From Candidatus Obscuribacter sp. (GTDB lineage Bacteria > Cyanobacteriota > Vampirovibrionia > Obscuribacterales > Obscuribacteraceae): 64,000 bases of DNA. The stretch spans positions 248,001-312,000 of the forward strand of contig JADKDV010000003.1 of NCBI GenBank assembly GCA_016718315.1, given 5' to 3'. This document shows positions 16,684 to 25,178 of the stretch, piece after piece (the stretch's first letter is position 1; every line of letters begins with the position of its first letter). The translations under genes were made by a program, and so were the position numbers. Under the pieces are notes generated by a model. That model did no database searches. It saw nothing but the letters and a program-made list of their open reading frames with translations, and had not been told where the DNA came from.

Positions 16684-18228
16684 CTATTCTTCTTTTTTAG
16701 CGGGCTTTGTGTGAGCCACAGGCTTCATCGTAGGAAAGGCGATGACATCACGGATAGAGGCACTGTCTGTTAGTAGCATGACGAGTCTATCGATACCGAT
16801 TCCGATACCCATAGTTGGGGGCATGCCGTATTCCATGGCCATGATAAAGTCGAGATCGAGTGGCATCGCTTCTTCGTTGCCAGCTGCTTTGCGTTTGGCC
16901 TGGTCTTCCAGTCTGGCTCTTTGATCTTGGGGATCGCTAAGCTCACTGTAGCCATTTGCTAGTTCGCGACCAAATATAAATAGTTCAAAACGTTCGACTT
17001 CACCTTCGTTTGCGCGGTGCGCTTTTGTTAGAGGTGAGATTTCGACTGGATGATCCATTAAGAAAGTCGGAGCAATCAAAGTGTGTTCGACTTTGGCTTC
17101 AAAAATGGCGTTGATAACATGCCCGCGGCTGTCTTCGCCATCGAGTTTGACGCCTAGATCTAGTGCTGCTTTTTTAGCGCTCTCAAAATCTTTGAGTGTG
17201 CTTACATCCAGTCCAGTTACTTCTTTTATGGCATCAGCCATGCGCAGTCTTCTAAAGGGACGGCTAAAGTTGATTTGCTCACCTTGATAGATAAAGTCAG
17301 CTTGGCCGAGGACTTTGTCTGCTACGTATCTGAGCATTTCTTCAGTAAAGTCCATGAGGTGATTGTAATCACCATAGGCGCAGTACATCTCGAGCATTGT
17401 AAATTCGGGATTGTGTCTGGTGCTTATGCCTTCGTTTCTAAAGATGCGACCAATCTCATAGACGCGCTCCATACCGCCTACTACCATGCGCTTGAGGTGC
17501 AGCTCAGTTGCGATACGCAAATAGAGATCGATATCGAGGGCATTGTGATGGGTGACAAAGGGGCGCGCGTCAGCTCCACCGGCTTCTACCTGGAGAGTCG
17601 GGGTCTCGACTTCGAGATAGTCGTGCATATCCAAAAAGTTGCGCATATGGCGTATGGTCAAACTGCGCTTGCGCAAGGTTTCGCGCACGCCAGGGTTTGT
17701 GATCATGTCGACATAGCGGTGGCGGTAGCGAGCCTCTACATCGGTAAAGCCTTCCCAGCCATCAGGCAGGGGTAGCAAAGACTTGGTGAGGATTTCAAAG
17801 TCGGTTACACGGATGGACAGCTCGCCCTTACCGGTGCGTCTGACTGTGCCAACACAACCAATAAAATCGCCCTTGTCAAGGAGCTTGAGCATCTTGAGCT
17901 TTTCTTCTGACAGGCTCTCTTTGTGGCAAAAGAGTTGAATCTTGCCTGAGTCATCGTAAACGTCAACAAACAACCAGGTATTGCGCTCATTATGGATGCG
18001 TCCGCACACCTTGACCACGTCCTGGGTTTCAACGCCGTTGGCCAGGTCCTTATATAGTTCTTGCAATTGAGCTGCTTTATGAGTGCGCTCAAAGCTATAA
18101 GCATAAGGATTGACGCCAGCTTCCTTTAGTTGGGCAAGCTTTTTGAGACGGTCAAGCTTGAGCTTGCTCATCTCGTGCCCGTCATCTGCGGGTGATTCAG
18201 ATTTGCCGACAACTGGAGACATGGTCAT
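16684..18228 (-). CDS. lysS: Lysyl-tRNA synthetase, class II
   Basis: 514 residues. An OB-fold anticodon-binding domain (about 70-180) is followed by the class II catalytic core: motif 1 region (YRHRYVDMI), motif 2 (RIFRNEGISTRHNPEFTMLE) and motif 3 (GIGIGIDRLVMLL). The LysRS-specific ERVYEIGRIFRNEG and GEEF-like sequence context match. It charges tRNA-Lys with lysine in the cytoplasm. AGAGG lies six bases before the ATG. It diverges from gyrA and leads a short operon with a hypothetical gene. Confidence 0.97.
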   Translation of the reverse strand: MTMSPVVGKSESPADDGHEMSKLKLDRLKKLAQLKEAGVNPYAYSFERTHKAAQLQELYKDLANGVETQDVVKVCGRIHNERNTWLFVDVYDDSGKIQLFCHKESLSEEKLKMLKLLDKGDFIGCVGTVRRTGKGELSIRVTDFEILTKSLLPLPDGWEGFTDVEARYRHRYVDMITNPGVRETLRKRSLTIRHMRNFLDMHDYLEVETPTLQVEAGGADARPFVTHHNALDIDLYLRIATELHLKRMVVGGMERVYEIGRIFRNEGISTRHNPEFTMLEMYCAYGDYNHLMDFTEEMLRYVADKVLGQADFIYQGEQINFSRPFRRLRMADAIKEVTGLDVSTLKDFESAKKAALDLGVKLDGEDSRGHVINAIFEAKVEHTLIAPTFLMDHPVEISPLTKAHRANEGEVERFELFIFGRELANGYSELSDPQDQRARLEDQAKRKAAGNEEAMPLDLDFIMAMEYGMPPTMGIGIGIDRLVMLLTDSASIRDVIAFPTMKPVAHTKPAKKEE

Positions 18229-18307
18229 TGATAACCTCTACGAACGATATAGACAAACTCTATATTGTAGAGCCCCTGCCCAAGTTTTCATGTTGGCATG
18301 TGGCAAT

Positions 18308-18343
18308 AAGGCGCTATTTCGTTACCGAAATTGGCGCTTTTTT
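18308..18343 (+). terminator. Orphan terminator-like hairpin in the lysS-gyrA gap
   Basis: AAGGCGC-TA-TTTCG-TTAC-CGAAA-TTG-GCGCTTTTTT: GCGC/GCGC and TTTCG/CGAAA stems with a 6-T run on the plus strand. No plus-strand gene precedes it, so it would end a short RNA or act in a leader. It lies 194 nt upstream of gyrA. Confidence 0.55.
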
Positions 18344-18404
18344 GCACCCTTAAAAACTCTCTATAACTCAGTGGAGCCGCAGGTTTTAATTGGGTCAGGG
18401 AGCG

Positions 18405-18413
18405 TGATATACT
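18405..18413 (+). promoter_or_regulatory. Extended -10 promoter for gyrA
   Basis: TGA-TATACT is an extended -10 element (TGnTATAAT type) with no good -35. It is downstream of the orphan hairpin, giving a gyrA leader of about 115 nt. Confidence 0.4.
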
Positions 18414-18536
18414 TTGCACGAGCCATTTACAGGCTTTCCGCCCATACGATTATTTTAAATATATCGAGCGGATATTGATCTCGGCATTGTTGTCGAGTAT
18501 CGGATACACAGATCAAGTTGATGGGGTGATTTTACT

Positions 18537-21062
18537 GTGACACAGTCTGGGGGCGGCTCTCCCGAGCGCATCGTCGATGTCGAACTACGGGAAGAGATGA
18601 AGAAGTCGTTTATCGACTACGCCATGTCCGTTATTGTCAGTCGTGCTATACCCGACGTTAGAGATGGTCTCAAGCCAGTACACCGCCGCATCATCTACGG
18701 CATGTATGAGCTAAACCTTGCTCCCAACGAAAAATTTAAGAAATCAGCCAGAGTCGTCGGCGACGTCATGGGTAAATATCACCCTCACGGTGACTCTGCT
18801 ATTTACGAAGCCCTGGTCCGTCTGGCTCAGCCAAACGCCAGTCGCTATGTGCTTATCAATGGTCACGGTAACTTTGGTGACCTCGATAACCCAGCTGCTG
18901 CCATGCGTTATACCGAGTGCAAACTGGCTCCCTTAGCCATGCGTGCCCTCGAGGACATAGAAGCTGAGACGATTGATATGCGTCCTAACTTTGATGGTTC
19001 GATGCAAGAGCCTTCTGTATTGCCTTCACGTTTGCCAGTCCTGTTGCTTAACGGCTCATCCGGTATCGCAGTCGGTATGGCGACAAACATCCCGCCGCAT
19101 AACATGACCGAAGTCATTAACGGCACAGTTGCCTTGATCGATAACCCAGAGCTGACATCGACCGATTTGATGCAGTGGGTCAAGGGTCCAGACTTCCCGT
19201 CGGGCGGTATCATCCTCGGTACAGACGGTATTACTGAGGCCTATACAACTGGTCGCGGTTCTGTGCCATTGCGTGGTGAAGCCACCATTGAGCAGATTCC
19301 GGGATCTGGTGGTCGCCAGACTAAGATGGGTATCGTTGTTACATCGTTGCCTTATATGGTTGGACCAGAAGCATTCACCAAGCGTGTTGCTGACCTGGTG
19401 CGTGATGAAAAACTAACTGGTATCTCTGACGTCAATGACGAAACAGACAGAACTGGTCTGCGTGTAGTAATCGAACTGAAGCGCGACGCTCATCCTGAAG
19501 TCGTCCTTAATAACCTCTACAAGCACACTCAACTGCAGAGTTCTTTCCCAGTCAATACGCTGGCTCTGGTCAAAAACCAGCCGCGCACACTAAAGCTCGT
19601 CGATATGCTCCAGGAGTTTATCGATCACCGCATCGAAGTCGTAACTCGTCGCACTCGTTATCGTTTGCGCAAAGCCGAAGATAGAGCCCACATCTTAGAG
19701 GGCTACTTGATTGCCATGGGCAATATCGACGAAGTGATCAAGATCATTCGTAAGGCAGATGCAACAGAAGAAGCTCGCACCAACTTGATTTCAAAGTTTG
19801 GTCTGACCGAAGTGCAGGCCAACGCAATCCTTGAAATGCAATTGCGCAGATTGACAGGATTGGAACGCGGCAAGGTAGAAAGCGAACATGCCGAACTGAC
19901 AATTGCCATTGCTGACTTCAAAGCAATTCTCGAAAGCCGTCAACGCATCCTCGATATCATCAAAGCTGAGCTCATTGAAATCCGCGATACTTTCAAAGAT
20001 TTGCAAGGCAACAAAGATGAGCGCCGTACACGCATCGAAGGCTCTAGCTCCGATACCGAACTATCGGCTAAAGATCTCACTCCTAACGATGAGATGGCAT
20101 TGTTTATCACCAAGCAGGATTACATCAAGCGCGTACCGCTTGAGACATTCCGCAGACAAAAGCGCAATACTCGTGGCGTAACTGGTATGAAGACCAGAGA
20201 CGAAGACGATTTGCAGCATTTCTTTGCTGCTCGCATGCACGACAGACTTTTGGTATTTACAAACCGCGGTCAGGTCTACTCTGTCGAAGTAATGAACGTC
20301 CCTGAAGGTGGAAGAACCGCTAAAGGTCTGGCTCTAGTCAACCTCATGCCGATTTCACAAGAAGAGACCGTGACTACAGTTATCCCTGTAGCAAGCTTTG
20401 ATCCAGATAGCTACTTGATCATGCTGACACACCAGGGCTATGTCAAAAAAGTACAGATGTCGGATTTTGCCAACATCAGAAAGAGCGGCATCATAGCCAT
20501 CACTCTTAATGATGGCGACGAACTCGGCTGGGTCAGACCATCTGCTGGTAAGTCCGATGTCATCATCGGTACCAGTGAAGGTATGTGCATCCGCTACTCC
20601 GAAGACGAACTCAGACCACTGGGTCGCTCTGCTCGCGGTGTGCGTGCTATCACTCTGCGCGAAGGCGACAAGATTGTGGGCTTTGATGCAGTCGAGCCAG
20701 TTGATGGTATCTACGCACTCGTTGTCACCAACGATGGCTTTGGTAAGCGCGTCAAACTGGAAGAATTCCGTCAGCAAGGTAGAGGCGGTATCGGTCTTAT
20801 CGGTACCAAGTTTAAAAATGCTCAGTCCAGACTGGCAAGCTTGCGCGTAGTCAAACCAGGCGAAGAAATGATTATCGCCACTGCCAATGGTGTGGTCGTA
20901 AGACAGAACATCAATGACATCAGCATCCAGGGTCGTATGGCGACAGGTGTGAGATTGCAGCAAGTAGGCGCTGACGACCTGGTCGTCTCAGTCACTCCGC
21001 TGGTCGAGCCCTCAGCTGATATCGAGGCTGGAAGTGGTGGAGATGAGCCTGCTGCTGAATAA
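18537..21062 (+). CDS. gyrA: DNA gyrase subunit A
   Basis: 841 residues. The breakage-reunion domain has catalytic Tyr125 in AAMRYTE. The quinolone-determining region HPHGDSAIYEALVRLAQ has Ser87 and Glu91, the residues typical of sensitive enzymes. The C-terminal beta-pinwheel (about 510-830) wraps DNA. Its GyrA box near residue 541 reads QKRNTRG rather than the canonical QRRGG(K/R)G, keeping flanking Arg/Lys but losing the double Gly. With GyrB it introduces negative supercoils. GTG start. Followed by a strong terminator. The length and pinwheel argue for gyrase rather than ParC, although the altered box leaves some room for doubt. Confidence 0.93.
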   Translation: MTQSGGGSPERIVDVELREEMKKSFIDYAMSVIVSRAIPDVRDGLKPVHRRIIYGMYELNLAPNEKFKKSARVVGDVMGKYHPHGDSAIYEALVRLAQPNASRYVLINGHGNFGDLDNPAAAMRYTECKLAPLAMRALEDIEAETIDMRPNFDGSMQEPSVLPSRLPVLLLNGSSGIAVGMATNIPPHNMTEVINGTVALIDNPELTSTDLMQWVKGPDFPSGGIILGTDGITEAYTTGRGSVPLRGEATIEQIPGSGGRQTKMGIVVTSLPYMVGPEAFTKRVADLVRDEKLTGISDVNDETDRTGLRVVIELKRDAHPEVVLNNLYKHTQLQSSFPVNTLALVKNQPRTLKLVDMLQEFIDHRIEVVTRRTRYRLRKAEDRAHILEGYLIAMGNIDEVIKIIRKADATEEARTNLISKFGLTEVQANAILEMQLRRLTGLERGKVESEHAELTIAIADFKAILESRQRILDIIKAELIEIRDTFKDLQGNKDERRTRIEGSSSDTELSAKDLTPNDEMALFITKQDYIKRVPLETFRRQKRNTRGVTGMKTRDEDDLQHFFAARMHDRLLVFTNRGQVYSVEVMNVPEGGRTAKGLALVNLMPISQEETVTTVIPVASFDPDSYLIMLTHQGYVKKVQMSDFANIRKSGIIAITLNDGDELGWVRPSAGKSDVIIGTSEGMCIRYSEDELRPLGRSARGVRAITLREGDKIVGFDAVEPVDGIYALVVTNDGFGKRVKLEEFRQQGRGGIGLIGTKFKNAQSRLASLRVVKPGEEMIIATANGVVVRQNINDISIQGRMATGVRLQQVGADDLVVSVTPLVEPSADIEAGSGGDEPAAE

Positions 21063-21110
21063 GAAGCAAGCTAATTAGCCGACTGCTAAGTACGAAAATG
21101 CCAATAAAAA

Positions 21111-21139
21111 ACACCAGATCAAAAGGTCTGGTGTTTTTG
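21111..21139 (+). terminator. Intrinsic terminator after gyrA
   Basis: AACACCAGATC / GGTCTGGTGTT (11 bp with one T-G pair), loop AAAA, then a T-run. Confidence 0.9.
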
Positions 21140-21199
21140 TATTTAGCAAAATGCGTAGGCATAACCATCGCACTTTTATTGATAGTTGCCGCTGACTGG

Positions 21200-21481
21200 T
21201 CAGGCTAAAGTCTCAAGACACTTGTCTATGGATTGGCCTGTTTGTTTGCACTTGGAGATGCACCAGTTGATAGACATCTGTCTGGCCAGTGCAAGATTGT
21301 TGGCCGATGTCGGTCTACCAGTAAAAACTTTGCCTAAGAGGCGCTCAAGCTCTTGTTGATGATCCTTGAGCGTGGCAGGCAAACTGACAACATATTGTCC
21401 GTTTTCGGAGACGGACAAAAGCTCCATTGTGCCCTCTGTTGGCATTATGTGGGTTGCGTACTGTCCTAAAGCCGTACTCAT
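21200..21481 (-). CDS. Hypothetical small protein
   Basis: 93 residues, not recognised; no membrane segment. The C-terminal half contains a helical region with two Cys (NWCISKCKQ) and a third in DKCLETL. AGAGGTG lies six bases before the ATG, a good ribosome site, which supports a real gene. It converges on gyrA. Confidence 0.65.
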   Translation of the reverse strand: MSTALGQYATHIMPTEGTMELLSVSENGQYVVSLPATLKDHQQELERLLGKVFTGRPTSANNLALARQMSINWCISKCKQTGQSIDKCLETLA

Positions 21482-21884
21482 CTGACACCTCTTGATTCCT
21501 TTGCTCGATAAAACGTGGCGCGCGAGCGCCGGGCACGTGGGGTGCCCTTGTATGGTCTTCGGGTTTCAGCTGGATTGGTTGGTGGACCGCTCCTGAGATA
21601 TACCTAAACCATATGTAGTTATCATAACGTTACTACACGTTTTTTTACAACCCCGGTAATTCCCATTCCAGGCTGTTTTTAGCTCTTGAAATGGGAATTT
21701 TCCCATTTTCTTGTCAGGGGCATCTTTATCATAATGAGCAAGAACTAAATTTTGACCAAAAACGAACCACTTTTGAAATGGTTGGTAGCTAGGTTGTGAG
21801 CTATTTAGCCACTGCTTGTCCGCGTTTTGGTACCGCCACCCCTTGACTGGGCATAACCTCAGCCTACAGGCGTGGGGTGAGACT
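21482..21884. other. Structured intergenic region before the LRV gene
   Basis: A 403-bp gap between divergent genes. It holds three mutually pairing segments at 21659-21708 and a T-run at 21642-21648 (acgtttttttaca). A TTG at 21816 begins an N-terminally longer version of the next gene, but ATG 21885 has the ribosome site. Confidence 0.5.
21659..21708. promoter_or_regulatory. Alternative hairpins (attenuator- or operator-like)
   Basis: Three related segments: ATTCCCATT (21659-21667), AAATGGGAAT (21689-21698) and TTCCCATTT (21700-21708). The middle one can pair with either neighbour, and the downstream hairpin is a perfect 9-bp stem with a 2-base centre, so the two folds exclude each other. 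As DNA it is also a TTCCCA/TGGGAA palindrome. Confidence 0.4.
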
Positions 21885-22379
21885 ATGGCGAATTGGAACT
21901 CTCATAACGAGAAGGAAACTGGTCAACGGGATGAAGTGGGCAATATGCGCACTTCTGGAGATATTTCGCATGTCCGGAGAGTGGTAGCGGGCAATCCAAA
22001 CACACCAATTACGGTGCTGTTCAGGTTGTCACATGACGCTTCAACCACAGTCAGGCGAGCGGTTGCTGGCAATCCACGCGCCAGTGATGATTTATTGGCA
22101 AAGATGGCTACTGATACCTGTCCTGAAGTCAGGTTGGCTGTGGCAGAAAATAGAAACACTGCTCAGGCAACCCTGAGAGAGCTTGCGAAGGATCCTAGTG
22201 ACGACGTGCGCTACGGTCTGGCCGAGTGCCTCCATCTTGAGCGCGAGAGTCTTACCGACCTTGCCAACGATGTCAATCCTTATGTACGCTTCCGCGCTAT
22301 CAAGACAATCAATGCCCTTTATCCAGAAGAGGCTGAGACCCTGGTAGTGGCATGTCCGATTCAGAGACTGTATGGCTAA
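21885..22379 (+). CDS. LRV/HEAT-like repeat protein
   Basis: 164 residues. From about 35 to 150 it is built of roughly 24-residue units with the signature VRRAVAGNPxxxxxLLxxLAxDxxxx: VVAGNPNTP, AVAGNPRAS, AVAENRNTA, GLAECLHLE. This is the leucine-rich-repeat-variant (LRV) pattern, a helical solenoid used in protein binding. ATG 21885 has GGGGTGAG just upstream. A larger protein of the same repeat type is encoded at 54184-55923, so the two may belong to one family. Function unknown. Ended by a bidirectional terminator. Confidence 0.75.
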   Translation: MANWNSHNEKETGQRDEVGNMRTSGDISHVRRVVAGNPNTPITVLFRLSHDASTTVRRAVAGNPRASDDLLAKMATDTCPEVRLAVAENRNTAQATLRELAKDPSDDVRYGLAECLHLERESLTDLANDVNPYVRFRAIKTINALYPEEAETLVVACPIQRLYG

Positions 22380-22402
22380 TTAACAGCAGCTGGGGCGCTA
22401 AA

Positions 22403-22434
22403 AAAAAGCCGCTCATTTTTGTGAGCGGCTTTTT
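22403..22434. terminator. Bidirectional intrinsic terminator
   Basis: AAAAAGCCGCTCA / TGAGCGGCTTTTT, 13-bp perfect stem with loop TTTTTG, between convergent genes. Confidence 0.9.
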
Positions 22435-22454
22435 GATTTATTGAACGCTGTCGA

Positions 22455-23129
22455 CTAGCGTGATGGTTCTTCTTCTCTCAAGACATAGCCTTCTCCGCGT
22501 ACTGTTTGAATCAGTCTCTTGGAGGTGGCGTCCTCAAGTTTGGAACGCAAGTATCTGATATAGACTTCGATAACGTTTGATTCACCGATAAAGTCATATC
22601 CCCAGACCTTGTCAAAGATGAACTCGCGAGAAAGAACTTGCTCTGGATACTGCATAAACAGTCTGAGCAAATCAAACTCTTTAGCTCTCAGGTCCAGCTG
22701 ACGCTCGCCACGTTTGACGATACGATTGAGTTGGTCCATCCACAGGTCGGCATAGGTCAAGATGCCTTCTTGAGGCTTACGACGCATTACTGCGCGGATG
22801 CGAGCAAGGAGTTCTTCGGTGGCAAAAGGCTTGGTCAGATAGTCGTCAGCACCACTGTCGAGGCCGCTAACTCTATCCTGTACACCATCTTTGGCAGTCA
22901 ACATAATCACAGGCACTTTGGACATGCCGCGCAGGCGTTTGCAGACTTCGATGCCATCCAATCCGGGCAACATGACGTCTAGCAATACCAGGTCCGGCGT
23001 GTCCTTCTTGAAAAGATCAAGACCTTGATTACCATCGTGAGCCACGGCCACTTGATAGCCCTCATAACCTAGCTCCAACTCGATGAGACGAGCAATGTTC
23101 ACATCGTCTTCAATAATCAGGATTTTCAA
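22455..23129 (-). CDS. OmpR/RpaB-type response regulator
   Basis: 224 residues from a TTG at 23129 (MKILIIEDD), preceded by GAGG eight or more bases upstream; a longer frame to 23279 adds a non-conserved 50 residues and is rejected. Receiver domain: EDD pair, phospho-Asp in LVLLDVMLPG, Lys in YLTKPF. Winged-helix domain: LDLRAKEFDLLRLFM, VIEVYIRYLRSKLED and TVRGEGYVLREE. The sequence is close to the PhoB/RpaB group that is conserved in Cyanobacteria. No histidine kinase is adjacent. A 14-bp palindrome lies 28 bp upstream of the start. Confidence 0.93.
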   Translation of the reverse strand: MKILIIEDDVNIARLIELELGYEGYQVAVAHDGNQGLDLFKKDTPDLVLLDVMLPGLDGIEVCKRLRGMSKVPVIMLTAKDGVQDRVSGLDSGADDYLTKPFATEELLARIRAVMRRKPQEGILTYADLWMDQLNRIVKRGERQLDLRAKEFDLLRLFMQYPEQVLSREFIFDKVWGYDFIGESNVIEVYIRYLRSKLEDATSKRLIQTVRGEGYVLREEEPSR

Positions 23130-23156
23130 CGGACATACCTCACATGCACTTGCCAC

Positions 23157-23170
23157 GGTTAATATTAACC
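23157..23170. promoter_or_regulatory. Palindromic operator candidate
   Basis: GGTTAATATTAACC is a perfect 14-bp palindrome followed by CCCCGTTC, 28 bp upstream of the response regulator start. It may be a self-binding or other regulatory site. Confidence 0.45.
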
Positions 23171-23281
23171 CCCGTTCAATATGGCATGATCTAATCTTTT
23201 TGTCCAACATGTCTAAATTTGTTACAGAAAGCCTCGAAAGGCAAGCCGGGTCATTAATAGCCCATTTTGCGAGCCTCAAAA

Positions 23282-25144
23282 ATGGGTGTAAATTCCCAAG
23301 TGGGAAATACTAAGAAAAAAGGGCGAAAAGCTAGAGCCCATGGCAACCCGGGCGTTTTAAAGGGGGATAAGGGAGGCATAGATAAGCCGGCCTTCATAGA
23401 TCTTGCCGAATCTGGAAAAGGCAAAGGTCTATTGTTTCCTTTTAGTGGCCAGGCACTTGTCCAACTGGCTCGCGGTACGGCCGTCGTAATTGCCTGTTGC
23501 CTTGCTTTGCCCGATGCTGTGGCATTGATTCCTAATGCCACATCTCTGGTGTCGTGGGCAATAAATTTGATCAAAGTATGGGTGATTGCTTCAGTACTCT
23601 GGTTTGTTGGGTTTTTATATCTCGTCAATCTTTTTCGCTTTATTTCGCGCGGCATTTTGATAACAGATAAAGGCATTAAGGTTTCGCGCTTTGATCGCGT
23701 TATTCCTTTTGAATGCATTCATTCAGTATCGCTAGAGCCCAATCGATTTTTTACTAAAGTCTTTGGACTGCCAGAGACAGCGCGGCGATTGACGATTTTG
23801 TTTGACCTTGGATTTGGTGGCAAAATCGTCAAGCAGTTTCTCTTTCCAAATTTCGTTCCATCTTTCTTCTTTGATAAACCGACATTTGATGCGCTAGTTT
23901 TGACACTGCTTGAGCGTACAGAGCTATTGCCCAAGTCACTAAAGGGCGTAGATTCATTAGCGACTGATTTTGCTCTTTGTGCAGTCCGTACTCAAAATTT
24001 GCCAAGAGTGGCAGGTACCTGGAGATTTTTTAACAAGCAACGCATCTTTGTCACAGTGATCATCGCTATATCTCTGGTCACTTTTTTAGGACGCAAGGCT
24101 GTGGTCAATTTTGCCTACAACTCAGGCAACCGCTCTTATAGCTATGCTCATTTTGATAAGGCGCGTGATTTTTATCAAATGGCAGTGCGCTTTGATCCCA
24201 CTTTTGCTGTCGCCTGGAATGCTCTGGGGCAAACCGAGTTTAGATTATCTGAGCAAAACTTGACACCATTTAAGGTGGCAGAGCGTTGCTGGAATAATGC
24301 TATCCTCTGCAAACTTGATTATGTTGAGCCTCGACTAAATATAGCCAGGCTTTGTTTTTTTAGACGCGATTTTAAGCGAGCGGCAGAGCTCATTGAGCAC
24401 GCCGCTAAGTTGGCGCCGACAGACAATCTAGTCAATCTTGAACAAGCTGAGCTGGATTTGAGACGGGGTCGTCTGGATAAAGCCCTTGCTACTAGCAAAA
24501 AGGTTTTGGCGCAAGAGCGTATAACGGCTGACCATAAACTTTTAGCGCATTGTTTTATTGCGCAAATTTTGCTTGATAAAGGGCAGTCTGACATGGCTTT
24601 TGCTGAGATAAAAGACTACCCATTAGATGCCAGGCTTTATACCCATGGTGAAAATTTCACCATGCTATGCACCACAAGAGCGCGTATTGATGTGGTGCGC
24701 GGACAGTATAAAGAAGCACAGGATCTTGCCGATATTGCAGTCACCAGACGTCCTCACGAAGACGAGGTGCTACTGCAAATGGTGGCAGTGTATATTGAGA
24801 TTGCCGCTCAAAATGGACCAACCGCAGCGGCCTGTCGTAAGCAGGCTGACCTTTTACTGGAGCGTGTCTCCAGGCACTATACAATCAATCCCTGGCTCGA
24901 AATCGAACGTGCTCGTCTTGTTATGCTAGACGACCAGAAAGTGCAGGCGGTAGAACACCTGGAGCATGCCCTTGCCGTGTCTGATGATAAACAGGATGTG
25001 GTGGCACTGGATACTGCTGCTGATATGTTGCGCGACCTTGGCGCCGAAAAGAACAAGCCGTTAACAGCACCAATTTTGGCAAAAGCCGATAGTCTATATG
25101 AGAGCGCCACACGCCGAGCCACTAAGTTAAGGCTGGAGCCGTGA
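23282..25144 (+). CDS. Membrane protein with C-terminal TPR repeats
   Basis: 620 residues from ATG 23282. A basic, disordered N-terminus (1-55) is followed by two membrane segments (about 61-82 and 97-120). A small beta-rich domain follows (about 125-215: ITDKGIKVSRFDRVIPFECIHSVSLE), resembling bacterial PH-like domains next to membranes. A third membrane segment is at about 248-268, then TPR-like repeats to the C-terminus (FDKARDFYQMAVRFDPTFAVAWNALGQ). It probably organises a complex at the membrane. It diverges from the RpaB-like regulator; its start contains a TTCCCA-AG-TGGGAA palindrome (23292-23305), coding here. Confidence 0.75.
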   Translation: MGVNSQVGNTKKKGRKARAHGNPGVLKGDKGGIDKPAFIDLAESGKGKGLLFPFSGQALVQLARGTAVVIACCLALPDAVALIPNATSLVSWAINLIKVWVIASVLWFVGFLYLVNLFRFISRGILITDKGIKVSRFDRVIPFECIHSVSLEPNRFFTKVFGLPETARRLTILFDLGFGGKIVKQFLFPNFVPSFFFDKPTFDALVLTLLERTELLPKSLKGVDSLATDFALCAVRTQNLPRVAGTWRFFNKQRIFVTVIIAISLVTFLGRKAVVNFAYNSGNRSYSYAHFDKARDFYQMAVRFDPTFAVAWNALGQTEFRLSEQNLTPFKVAERCWNNAILCKLDYVEPRLNIARLCFFRRDFKRAAELIEHAAKLAPTDNLVNLEQAELDLRRGRLDKALATSKKVLAQERITADHKLLAHCFIAQILLDKGQSDMAFAEIKDYPLDARLYTHGENFTMLCTTRARIDVVRGQYKEAQDLADIAVTRRPHEDEVLLQMVAVYIEIAAQNGPTAAACRKQADLLLERVSRHYTINPWLEIERARLVMLDDQKVQAVEHLEHALAVSDDKQDVVALDTAADMLRDLGAEKNKPLTAPILAKADSLYESATRRATKLRLEP

Positions 25145-25178
25145 GCTTTAGCCTGGATCTTTAGACCAATCTCTTGCT

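Noticed and set aside
17275..17775. 166-codon plus-strand frame inside lysS
   Set aside because: It lies antisense to a conserved synthetase and shows no domain.
23130..23279. 50-residue N-terminal extension of the RpaB-like regulator
   Set aside because: It crosses the palindrome and promoter region and is not part of the receiver fold; TTG 23129 has the ribosome site.
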